Origin: Pedococcus aerophilus
GTDB lineage: Bacteria; Actinomycetota; Actinomycetes; Actinomycetales; Dermatophilaceae
NCBI RefSeq assembly: GCF_039532215.1
Contig: NZ_BAAARN010000001.1
Location: forward strand, 621,036 to 685,035
DNA: 64,000 nt
Direction: 5' to 3'
Of the stretch, positions 37,070 to 46,000 are shown piece after piece. The notes under the pieces are model-generated. The model made no database searches and was not told where the DNA came from. It worked only from the letters and a program-made list of their open reading frames with translations. The translations under genes and the position numbers were made by a program. Every line of letters begins with the position of its first letter. The stretch's first letter is position 1.

Positions 37070-37097
37070 TGCCGTTTGCGTGGTGTTGCTCCCGCCC

Positions 37098-39245
37098 TCA
37101 GGCGTCGATCCGCTCCCGGTCGAGCTCGGCCGCGGACTCGACGATGAAGTCCTTGCGGGGACCGACGTCGTTGCCCATGAGCAGGTCGAAGACGTGCTCG
37201 GCCATCTCCGCGTCTGCGAGGGTCACCCGGCGCAGCGTGCGGTGCCGGGGGTCCATCGTCGTCTCGGCGAGCTGGTCGGCGTCCATCTCCCCCAGGCCCT
37301 TGTAGCGCTGCAGCGGCTGCTTGATGTTCTTGCCGCGCTTGCCGAGGGAGGCGACCGTCGTCCGCATCTCCTTCTCGGAGTAGGTGTAGATGAGGTCGTT
37401 CTTCTTGGCGCCGTTGTTGACGACCTCGATGCGGTGCAGCGGGGGCACGGCGGCATACACCCTCCCGGCCTCCACCAACGGACGCATGTAGCGGAAGAAC
37501 AGGGTCAGCAGCAGCGTGCGGATGTGGGCGCCGTCGACATCGGCGTCGGTCATGATGATGACCTTGCCGTAGCGGGCGGTGTCGAGGTCGAACGAGCGTC
37601 CCGACCCCGCACCGATGACCTGGATGATCGCGGCGCACTCGGCGTTCTTGAGCATGTCCGAGACCGAGGCCTTCTGGACGTTGAGGATCTTGCCCCGGAT
37701 CGGGAGCAGCGCCTGGTAGTCGCTGGAGCGCGCGAGCTTGGCGGTGCCGAGGGCGCTGTCACCCTCGACGATGAACAGCTCGGACCGCTCGACCTCGGAC
37801 GACCGGCAGTCGGCGAGCTTGGCCGGCAGGGTCGAGGACTCCAGGGCGTTCTTCCGGCGCTGGGTCTCCTTGTGCAGACGCGCACTGATGCGCGACTTCA
37901 TCTCGGAGACGACCTTCTCGAGCAGCAGGGCGGCCTGGGCCTTCTCGCCGCGCTTGGTCGAGGTCAGGGCCGCGGTGAGCTCCTGCTCGACGACCTTGGA
38001 CACGATGGCGCGGACGGCGTTGGTGCCGAGGACCTCCTTGGTCTGGCCCTCGAACTGCGGCTCCGCGAGGCGCACGGTCACGACGGCGGTCAGGCCGGCG
38101 AGGACGTCGTCCTTCTCGGGCTTGTCGCTGCCCACCTTGAGGCGGCGGCTGTTCACCTCGAGCTGCTTGCGGAACACCTTGAGCATCGCCTGCTCGAACC
38201 CGGCGATGTGGGTGCCGCCCTTGGGCGTCGCGATGATGTTGACGAAGGAGCTGACCTTGGCGTCGTACCCGGTGCCCCACCGGACCGCGATGTCGACGCC
38301 GCACTCGCGCTCCACGGCCATGGGGGTCATGTGGCCCTTGCTGTCCAGGACCGGCACCGTCTCGGTGAACGTGCCCGTGCCCTGGAGCCGCCACACGTCG
38401 GTGACCGCGGTGTCGGGGGCGAGGAACTCGGCGAACTCGGAGATGCCGCCGTCGTGGACGAAGGTCTCCTCGTGCGGGCCCTGCTCGCCGGGGGTGCCCG
38501 GGAGGCCGCGCTCGTCGCGGATGACCAGCGTGAGACCGGGGACCAGGAACGACGTCTGCCGAGCGCGCGAGACCAGGCTCGGGTAGTCGAAGGCCGCGTC
38601 CTTGAGGAAGATCTGCTCGTCGGCCCAGTAGCGCACCCGGGTGCCCGTCACGCCGCGCTTGGCCTTGCCGACGACCGCGAGCTCGCTGGAGCGCTCATAC
38701 GGCGTGAACTCGTGGTCGGGGGCCTTGTCGGCGGTCGCGACGTCCGGGAAGTAGCCGGGCTCGCCACGGCGGAAGCTCATCGCGTACGTCTTGCTCGCGC
38801 GGTCGACCTCGACGTCGAGGCGCGCGGACAGCGCGTTGACGACCGAGGCGCCGACGCCGTGCAGGCCACCGGAGGCGGTGTAGGACCCGCCGCCGAACTT
38901 GCCGCCGGCGTGCAGCTTGGTGAAGACCACCTCGACACCGGTCAGGCCGGTGCGCGGCTCGATGTCGACCGGGATGCCGCGGCCGTTGTCGCGGACCTCG
39001 ACCGACCCGTCGCGGTAGAGGATCACCTCGATGCGGTCGCAGTGGCCACCGAGGGCCTCGTCGACGGCGTTGTCGATGATCTCCCACAGGCAGTGCATGA
39101 GGCCGCGGCCGTCGGTCGACCCGATGTACATGCCGGGTCGCTTGCGGACGGCCTCGAGGCCCTCGAGGACCTGCAGGTGGTGGGCGCTGTAGTCCGACGT
39201 GGACTTCGTCGTCGCGGCCTTCTTCGCGGTGGTGGCTTCAGCCAC
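37098..39245 (-). CDS. parE: DNA topoisomerase IV subunit B (ParE-like)
   Basis: 715 residues. GHKL ATPase: EIIDNAVDEALGG, DNGRGIPVD and GGLHGVGASVVNALS for ATP binding; then the transducer; then the TOPRIM domain with EGDSALGTAKLARSSDYQAL and MTDADVDGAHIRTLL. The sequence EGDSALG (instead of the GyrB EGDSAGG) marks the actinobacterial ParE form that pairs with parC. GTG 39245 has AAGGGA upstream at good spacing; the longer frame to 39401 is not needed. It relaxes and decatenates replicated chromosomes. Confidence 0.94.
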   Translation of the reverse strand: MAEATTAKKAATTKSTSDYSAHHLQVLEGLEAVRKRPGMYIGSTDGRGLMHCLWEIIDNAVDEALGGHCDRIEVILYRDGSVEVRDNGRGIPVDIEPRTGLTGVEVVFTKLHAGGKFGGGSYTASGGLHGVGASVVNALSARLDVEVDRASKTYAMSFRRGEPGYFPDVATADKAPDHEFTPYERSSELAVVGKAKRGVTGTRVRYWADEQIFLKDAAFDYPSLVSRARQTSFLVPGLTLVIRDERGLPGTPGEQGPHEETFVHDGGISEFAEFLAPDTAVTDVWRLQGTGTFTETVPVLDSKGHMTPMAVERECGVDIAVRWGTGYDAKVSSFVNIIATPKGGTHIAGFEQAMLKVFRKQLEVNSRRLKVGSDKPEKDDVLAGLTAVVTVRLAEPQFEGQTKEVLGTNAVRAIVSKVVEQELTAALTSTKRGEKAQAALLLEKVVSEMKSRISARLHKETQRRKNALESSTLPAKLADCRSSEVERSELFIVEGDSALGTAKLARSSDYQALLPIRGKILNVQKASVSDMLKNAECAAIIQVIGAGSGRSFDLDTARYGKVIIMTDADVDGAHIRTLLLTLFFRYMRPLVEAGRVYAAVPPLHRIEVVNNGAKKNDLIYTYSEKEMRTTVASLGKRGKNIKQPLQRYKGLGEMDADQLAETTMDPRHRTLRRVTLADAEMAEHVFDLLMGNDVGPRKDFIVESAAELDRERIDA

Positions 39246-39592
39246 GGGGTTCCCTTCTCGGTGCTCTGGCGGCCAGGTCGCTGACCGGTCTCCGCAGGGT
39301 AACCCGCTGCCCGGACACCGCTGCGCAGGCACGCGGCACGTCCGGCACCCGGCACGCGTTGGACCCCTCGCGAGCACGGGTGGGGCCACAGACCCATCCA
39401 CCGGACACCTGACCTACGAATCACCCATTGCGACATGACATGACCCACATGGTGACCCAATACGCGCCGGGAAGAACGCGGCGTGCTTGACTGTTCTAAC
39501 CGGCACTGGACCCGCAAGTTGTCCCACCCCTGTGACAACCCCGGACCAGTGGAGGACGTCTCATGGAGACAGACGAATGAAGGAAGGCTGAC
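39246..39592. other. Intergenic region, divergent promoters of parE and DUF7455 gene
   Basis: A 347-bp AT-richer gap. It contains ACATGACCCACATGGTGACCC-like repeats near 39430-39460 (TGACCCA twice, CATG twice) and TTGACTGTTCTAAC at about 39488, which may serve the DUF7455 gene. A five-codon frame with its own GGAGG (ATG at 39563) lies just upstream of the next gene. No RNA gene recognised. Confidence 0.45.
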
Positions 39593-39814
39593 GTGACCAC
39601 TGCACTGGCACCCTCTCTGAACGCGGCCGACCGCTGCGACCGCTGCGGCGCCCAGGCCTACGTGCGCGCTCGCCTTCACGCTGGTGGGGAACTGCTGTTC
39701 TGCGCCCACCACGGACGCGAGCACCTGCCGAAGCTGCGCGAGCACGCCGACATCCAGGACGAGAGCGACCGTCTCCACGAGACGCCGTCGACCGTCCCGG
39801 ACGAGGAACGGTAG
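39593..39814 (+). CDS. DUF7455 family small zinc-ribbon protein
   Basis: 73 residues with a CDRCG pair at about 15-19 and CAHH at about 37-40, a compact zinc knuckle, followed by a charged helix. Conserved small actinobacterial protein (DUF7455); function unknown. GTG start with AAGGAAGG at good spacing. The five-codon frame that ends 14 bp upstream could affect its translation (inference). Confidence 0.85.
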   Translation: MTTALAPSLNAADRCDRCGAQAYVRARLHAGGELLFCAHHGREHLPKLREHADIQDESDRLHETPSTVPDEER

Positions 39815-39836
39815 GCAGACCGCTCCACCCTCCGCC

Positions 39837-40319
39837 GTGGAGTCCACCCTGTGGGTCCCCGCCGTCCTGATCCTGATCGGGCTGGTGGGGATCGTCGTTC
39901 CTGTGCTGCCCGGGCTGCTGCTCGTGCTCGCCGCCGTGTTCATCTGGGCGTTCGACACGAGCACGTCCGCCGGTTGGTGGGTCTTCGGCCTCTGCGCGCT
40001 CCTCTACGTCACCGGCATGGGCCTGCAGTACGCCGTGCCAGGTCGACGGATGCGCGCCGCCGGGGTGCGCCGCTCCACCCTGCTGCTCGCCGTCCTGCTC
40101 GCCGTGGTCGGGTTCTTCGTGATCCCCGTGGTGGGGGCCGCGGTGGGCTTCGTCGGCGGGATCTACCTCGTCGAGCTGGGCCACTCCCGTGACCGGTATG
40201 CCGCGTGGACCTCGACCAGGGCCGCGCTCGGTGCGGTCTTCCTGTCGATCGGGATCGAGCTGCTGGCCGGGTTGGCCATCGCGACCACCTGGGTCGTGGC
40301 CGTGCTCGTGACCCGCTGA
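39837..40319 (+). CDS. DUF456 domain-containing membrane protein
   Basis: A 160-residue integral membrane protein with four to five Gly/Val-rich helices (VPAVLILIGLVGIVVPVLPG, LLAVLLAVVGFFVIPVVGAA and so on), the DUF456 pattern of repeated glycine-zipper helices. Function unknown. GTG 39837 is 22 bp after the DUF7455 stop, so the two form an operon; the frame back to 39684 is a shadow of DUF7455. A GTATGCCG octamer lies inside the gene at about 40196, encoding Tyr-Ala. Confidence 0.8.
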   Translation: MESTLWVPAVLILIGLVGIVVPVLPGLLLVLAAVFIWAFDTSTSAGWWVFGLCALLYVTGMGLQYAVPGRRMRAAGVRRSTLLLAVLLAVVGFFVIPVVGAAVGFVGGIYLVELGHSRDRYAAWTSTRAALGAVFLSIGIELLAGLAIATTWVVAVLVTR

Positions 40320-40332
40320 GGGGCCGACGCGG

Positions 40333-40761
40333 TCAGTAGCCGCTGTCCTTGCGGCGGTCCCAGCGCTCCTCCATGCGGTCCATGAAGGACCCGGACGTGC
40401 GGCGCTGCTTGGGACCCTTGGCCTGACCGGCCTTCGAACGCGACCCGGCGCGACGCACCGTGCCGTCCGCCTGGACCGCGCCGAGCGAGGCCTTGCCACC
40501 GCGGCGGGGCGGGGTGAGGGCGAAGGCCACCGCGGCGACCATCACCGCGAAGCCGATGGCGCCGATCCACATGGTCGTGTTGACCCCGACGAGCACGAGG
40601 GCGAGGCCCACGACCACGCCGACGACACCGATCGCCACCCTGCGGCGGGCGGCCGCGCGAGCGCCGGCCCCCTGCATCTGCGAGGCGAACTTGGGGTCCT
40701 CGGCATACAGAGCCTGCTCCATCTGCTCGAGCAGCTGCTGTTCGTGCTCTGAGAGCGGCAC
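40333..40761 (-). CDS. DUF3040 domain-containing membrane protein
   Basis: 142 residues. The conserved start PLSEHEQQLLEQMEQALYAEDPKFAS is followed by a basic stretch, two membrane helices (VAIGVVGVVVGLALVLVGV and IGAIGFAVMVAAVAFAL) and a charged tail. A strong AGGAGG lies 5 nt before GTG 40761, so I use that start rather than the ATG at 40797. Function unknown; in many actinobacteria the gene lies near the division/cell-wall (mraZ) cluster. Here it follows dinB but has its own 191-bp leader, so it is probably transcribed alone. Confidence 0.88.
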   Translation of the reverse strand: MPLSEHEQQLLEQMEQALYAEDPKFASQMQGAGARAAARRRVAIGVVGVVVGLALVLVGVNTTMWIGAIGFAVMVAAVAFALTPPRRGGKASLGAVQADGTVRRAGSRSKAGQAKGPKQRRTSGSFMDRMEERWDRRKDSGY

Positions 40762-40952
40762 GGTGACCTCCTGGCATTCGGCGTGCATGTGCTCCAACGC
40801 GCCGCGCCGCCGAATCGTTGCGCCTGCGAAGGAGCATCTTTGCCGGTCAGTGGCGAAGCGCTGACTCCCTCAGGATATGTCGCCGGGCGGTGTTGCACCA
40901 TCCGTTCGCCAGAGCCCGTCACCGTGATCTGGACGACGGACGAAAGCCCTGC
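40762..40952 (-). promoter_or_regulatory. Leader and promoter region of the DUF3040 gene
   Basis: A 191-bp gap between dinB and DUF3040. On the minus strand TATCCT (near 40871-40876) is a plausible -10 about 110 nt upstream of the start, giving a long leader. No terminator for dinB is obvious, so some read-through from the SOS operon is possible. Confidence 0.35.
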
Positions 40953-42239
40953 TCAGCGGTCGCGCGGAGGGCGTTCGTCGCGATCGCGACCACGGCCTCC
41001 CGGCTCGCGGTGGTGACGGTCCTTGTCGCTGATGAGCGCAGCGGGGCGGACGCTGCCGGCGCCGAAGCGGGCACTGGCCCGGTCGACGGCACGGTCGGCC
41101 TCGCGCCAGCCGTGGTCCGGTTCGTCGAGCAGGCCCTGGATGGGGGCGCCCTCGCTGTCGACGAGCCCTTCCATCCGCACCCCGACGAGGCGGATCCGGG
41201 CGCGCTGGAGGCCCAGCGCGTCATACAGGCCGCGGGCGGTCTCGTAGATCTCGCGGCTCACGTCGGTGGGGTCGCGCAGCGTCTTGCTCCGCGTGATCGT
41301 CGTGAAGTCGGCGAAGCGCACCCGGATCGTGACGGTGCGCCCGAGCATCCCCGCGGAACGGACCCGTGCGGCGGTCCGGTCGCTGAGCTTGAGCAGGTGG
41401 CGGTGGATCTGGACCGGGTCGTCGAGGTCGAACTCGAACGTCTCGTCCGAGCCGATGCTGCGCTCACGGCGCACCGGCTCGACACCACGGGGGTCGCGGC
41501 CCCACGACAGGTCGTGCAGGTGCGGACCGGCGGACTCTCCCAGCGCCCGGCGAAGGGTGTCGAGCGGGGTGTGCGCGATGTCGGCGACGGTGCGCAGCCC
41601 CAGCCGCAGCAGCGTCTCCTCGGTCTTGTCGCCCACTCCCCACAGAGCCCCGACCGGGAGCTGCTGGACGAAGCTCACCACCTCGTCCCGGGGCACGACC
41701 ACCAGGCCGTCGGGCTTGGCCAGCCCGGAGGCCAGCTTGGCCACGAACTTCGTGGGGGCCACACCGACCGAGCAGGTGATGCCCTGCTCGTCGTGGATGG
41801 TGTCGCGGATCAGCTGGCCGATGCGGGCGGGGTTGCCCAGGCGGCGGACCGAGCCGGCGACGTCGAGGAAGGCCTCGTCGAGGGACAACGGCTCGACCTT
41901 CGGCGTGATGGTGTCGAAGGTGGCCATCACCCCGGCAGAGATCTGGCTGTAGAGGGCGTGGTCGGGCGCGATCACGGTGGCCTGCGGGCACAACCGGCGG
42001 GCCCGGGACATCGGCATCGCCGAGGCGACCCCAAACCGCCTGGCCTCGTAGGTCGCCGACAGCACCACCCCGCGGTTGCCGCCGCCGATGATCACGGGCG
42101 TGCCGACGAGCTCGGGACGGCTCAGCAGCGACGCCGAGGCGTAGAAGGCGTCCATGTCGACATGCAGCACCGTGCAACCGGTGTCGTCAGGTGGCCGGTC
42201 CGCGCTGCGTGACGGCAGGGTGAACTGGCGACGACTCAC
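40953..42239 (-). CDS. dinB: DNA polymerase IV (Y-family)
   Basis: 428 residues. Palm/finger motifs HVDMDAFYAS (metal Asp), VIIGGGNRGVVLSATYEAR and SLDEAFLDVAG (catalytic Asp-Glu) are intact; a helix-hairpin-helix thumb (LPVGALWGVGDKTEETLLRLG) and the little-finger domain follow. The C-terminal 40 residues are basic and Arg/His/Asp-rich. GTG 42239 overlaps the upstream methyltransferase stop as GTGA, so it is the last gene of the SOS operon that starts at 48255. Translesion synthesis past damaged bases is the known role. Confidence 0.95.
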   Translation of the reverse strand: MSRRQFTLPSRSADRPPDDTGCTVLHVDMDAFYASASLLSRPELVGTPVIIGGGNRGVVLSATYEARRFGVASAMPMSRARRLCPQATVIAPDHALYSQISAGVMATFDTITPKVEPLSLDEAFLDVAGSVRRLGNPARIGQLIRDTIHDEQGITCSVGVAPTKFVAKLASGLAKPDGLVVVPRDEVVSFVQQLPVGALWGVGDKTEETLLRLGLRTVADIAHTPLDTLRRALGESAGPHLHDLSWGRDPRGVEPVRRERSIGSDETFEFDLDDPVQIHRHLLKLSDRTAARVRSAGMLGRTVTIRVRFADFTTITRSKTLRDPTDVSREIYETARGLYDALGLQRARIRLVGVRMEGLVDSEGAPIQGLLDEPDHGWREADRAVDRASARFGAGSVRPAALISDKDRHHREPGGRGRDRDERPPRDR

Positions 42240-43021
42240 GTGCGGGCGAGGACGTGGACCGCAGCGCCGAGCTGGCCGAGGAAGGCGAACTCGGGGTGCC
42301 TGCTGGCGGCGGCCTCGAGCTCGAGCAGCGCGGTGCGGTCGGCGTCGGAGTCGATGAGGGCCGACGGCACGAGGTCGCTGAACAGGCGGACCCCGTGGAC
42401 GTCCTCGACCACCAGCCCGGTCTGCTCGACCATCGCCCGGAGGGCGCTGGCGTCGAAGCGTCGGGGCAGCGGGTCGGCTGCCCCCCACCGGCCGTCGTCG
42501 CTGACCAGCGCCTGCTTGGCCTGGGTGAACTGGCCGGCCAGCACCCGCGCCAGGACGACGGCCAGGCGCTGGGCGGCGACGATGCTCAGGTGCCCGCCCG
42601 GAGCGACGACACCGGCCAGGGCGACGAGCGTGGCCTGCGGGTCGTCGACCACCTCGAGGGTGCCGTGGCAGCAGACGAGGTCGACGAGGCGGTCGCCGAC
42701 GATGGCGGCGAGCGAGTCGGCGTCACCCTGCACGGCGGTGACCCGTTCGGCCACCCCGCGCTCGGCGCTGCGCCGGGACAGCGATGCCAAGGCGTCGGGG
42801 CTGGGGTCGACGACGACGACCTCGTGGCCGAGCTCGGCGAGGGGGACGGCCAGGCCGCCGGTGCCACCACCGAGGTCGAGGACACGCAGCGGGCGGTCGT
42901 CACCGGTCGGCCGGGCCGCCTGCTTGTCGGCGAGCAGACCCGTCACCGCGGTCCAGACCGCAGACGTCCGCAAGGCTGTCTCGACGCCACCGCGTCGGGT
43001 CCGCCACTGCTCGTCGGCCAC
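42236..43021 (-). CDS. SAM-dependent methyltransferase (class I)
   Basis: 261 residues with the SAM-binding loop VLDLGGGTGGLAVPLAELG, the acidic VVVVDPSPDAL, and a GDADSL motif II. The target is unknown; the fold is closest to UbiE/SmtA-like small-molecule or RNA methylases. AGGAGG lies 7 nt before GTG 43021, which I prefer over an upstream GTG (43063) next to the dnaE2 stop. It sits between dnaE2 and dinB with stop/start overlaps on the dinB side, so it is SOS-regulated by position. Confidence 0.85.
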   Translation of the reverse strand: MADEQWRTRRGGVETALRTSAVWTAVTGLLADKQAARPTGDDRPLRVLDLGGGTGGLAVPLAELGHEVVVVDPSPDALASLSRRSAERGVAERVTAVQGDADSLAAIVGDRLVDLVCCHGTLEVVDDPQATLVALAGVVAPGGHLSIVAAQRLAVVLARVLAGQFTQAKQALVSDDGRWGAADPLPRRFDASALRAMVEQTGLVVEDVHGVRLFSDLVPSALIDSDADRTALLELEAAASRHPEFAFLGQLGAAVHVLART

Positions 43022-43064
43022 CGGGGCCACCTCCTGTGCTGCCGTCTGGATCGTCGCTCTCACC

Positions 43065-46000
43065 CTAGTGGCCGGAGCTGCCGGGGCTGGAGTGCCACAG
43101 CTTGCGGGGGGCAGCGAGCCGACCCATGCCGCTATCGTCGGGCACCTCGGCACCCTGGGCCAGCGCCCGCGACCCGCGCACGTCGCCGCCGGCGGGCTTG
43201 ATGTCGGCGTACGGCGACTGCTTGAAGCCCGAGGCGTGCACCAGCACCCTGCGCCCTCCCGGACCTGCGGCGCGCTGGACCTCCTCGGCCGCCTCGGCCT
43301 GCTCGGTGGCGCTGCGCTCGCTGTCCTCCATGGCGGCGTGCACGGCCTCGATCCCGCCGCGGGTCCACGCCTCCCACAACGGGGTGAGCTCCCACGCCCC
43401 GGTGGCCCGCAGGGAGATCCCCCGCGGTCCGGTGCGACGGACCACCCCGCGCACGAGCATCATCCAGGAGTGGAAGACCGTGGCGGCGTAGGGCCCCTGG
43501 ACGTCCTCGAAGAAGGTCGCGTCGACCGGACCGGTGGAGTCGTCGAGGGTGAGGAAGACGACTCGTCGCCCCGAACGGATCGGCGGGGTCTGGGTCGCCA
43601 CCTTGACCCCGCAGACCCAGACCGTGGACCGGCTGCGCGAACGCAGCAGGTCACGGCTGCGGGTCACCCCGAGCGCCTCGAGCAGCGGGGCGTAGAAGTC
43701 GACGACGTGGGCGCTGGCGTCAAGGCCGAGGATGTCGAGCTCGGCCCGGACGCGTTCGGGACCGGTGAGCTCCGGCAGGCCGGTGCCCGAGGTGAGCTCG
43801 GGCCGGTCGCCGAGGTCGAGGGTGAGCTGGGTCGGCTGCTCCGACGCCGCCGTCACCGGCAGCGCGGCCTGCGACTGCCCTGCCGCGAGCGCCCGCACCC
43901 CTGACCCGTCACTCACGCCGGCGTCCGGGGACCGTCCGCCGACGGGTATGCCGCGCCCACCCCTGCCGCGCCGGGGCGCTGCACGCTTGGCCGACCGGTC
44001 CAGGGCCCGGCCGTAGCGGTCGAGCTCGGCGACGTGCAGCAGGAGGTCACGACGGGTGGTGCGGCCGCGGCGCCCGAGGCCGCCACTGCCCATCCCCCGT
44101 GAGCCCAGGACACCTCCCCCTGAGGTGGAGCCGGTGCTGGACCCCGAGCCTGACCGGTCGCCGGAGCCATGGTTCGAGCCGTCGCCTGAGCCGTCGCCGG
44201 AGTCATCGCCGGAGTCATCGCCCGACCTCGCCCCGGGTCTGGTGCCCCAGCCGCTGCCTCCGGGTCGCGGGGCTCCCCCCGGACCACCCAGCGACCCCAT
44301 GCCGTAGAGGGAGTCGAACCCGCCGGCGAGCACGAGGCGCTCGGCGACCGGCCGCGAGACGTGCGCCCGGTGCCAGAAGTCGGCGAGACCGGCGTAGGGC
44401 TGGCCCGCGACGATCCGGGCCACCTCGGCGTCGCTGATCCCCCGCACGTCGGCCAGGGACAGCCGGATGCCGTAGCCCCGGGCGTCGGGGAGGTCGGGGT
44501 GGGCCGGCTCGGGAACGGACCAGCCCCACGACGGCTCGTCGAAGTCCTGCACCTGCGGGTCCGTGGCGAGGTCGTCGAGGCGCTCGACACGGTAGGCGCC
44601 GGTCGAGGCGTTGACGTCCAGCCCGAGCACCGCGATGCCGAGCGAGCGGGCGTCGTCGAGGATCAGCCGCTTGGGGTACATGCCCGGGTCGTGGGTGAGC
44701 ACCCCGGACAGGAATGCCGCCGGGTGGTGGGTCTTCAGCCACGCCGAGTGGTAGGTCGGCAGGGCGAAGGCCGCAGCGTGGGCCTTGCAGAACCCGAACG
44801 ACGCGAAGGCCTTGAGCACCGCCCAGATCCGGTCCACGTCGGCCGGGCTGTAGCCACGTGCCAGCGCGGCAGGTCGCCACCAGGCCTCGATCTCCACCTG
44901 ACCTCGAGGGGTGCCGAGGGTGCGGCGGACCTCGTCGGCCTGGGCCAGCGAGACCCCGGTCGTCTCGGCGACGATCATCAGCACCTGCTCGTGGAAGACC
45001 ACGACCCCCTCGGTCTCCCGGAGCGCCTCGATGAGCGTGGGGTGCAGGTAGCTGACCTCCTTCCAGCCGTGCCGGGCCTCGAGGAAGGGCGTGATCATGT
45101 CGGACTTGACCGGGCCGGGCCGGAACAGCGAGATGTCGATGACGAGGTCCTCGAAGCGCTCCGGGCCGAACTTGCCGATCAGCTCGCGCTGGCCGGGGCT
45201 CTCGATCTGGAAGCAGCCGAGGGTGTGGGCCGTGCGGATCAGCCGGAACGTCGCCTCGTCGTCGAGCGGCACCTGTCGCTGGTCGTCGAGGTCGACCTCC
45301 ACCCCGTCGACCCGCTGCACCTCCTGTACCGCGTGCGCCATCGCCGACTGCATGCGGATGCCCAGCACGTCGAGCTTGAGCAGGCCGAGGGCCTCGACGT
45401 CGTCCTTGTCGAACTGGCTCATCGGGAACCCCAGCCAGCTCGCCTCCACCGGGGTGCGGTCGAGCAGCCGGCCGTTGGAGAGCACCACGCCGCACGGGTG
45501 CAGCGCGATGTGGCGCGGGAGTCCGTCGAGTCGCTCGACGAGGTCGAACAGGACCCGCATCCGGGGGCTGTCCAGCCCACGCGAGCGCAGCTCGGGCAGC
45601 TCGGCGATGGCGCTGCGGGCGTCCCTGGCCCTGATGTGCGGGAAGGCCTTGGCGATCTCGTCGATCTCGCTCGGCGGCAGGCCGAGGGCTGCCCCCACGT
45701 CGCGGATCGCGTGGCGCACCTTGTAGGTGTCCATCATCGAGACGCAGGTGACGCGCTCCCCACCGAACCGGTCGAGGATGCGTTCGTAGACCTCGGTGCG
45801 ACGGGCGGACTCCACGTCGATGTCGATGTCGGGCAGCTCGGCCCGCAGCGGCGAGCAGAACCGCTCCATGAGCAGGTTGTAGCGGATCGGGTCGACCCCG
45901 CTGATGCCGAGCAGGTAGTTGACCAGCGACCCTGCGCCGGACCCGCGCGCGGCGACGCGGACCCCCATCCCGCGGATGAGGTCGACGACCTCGGCGACGG

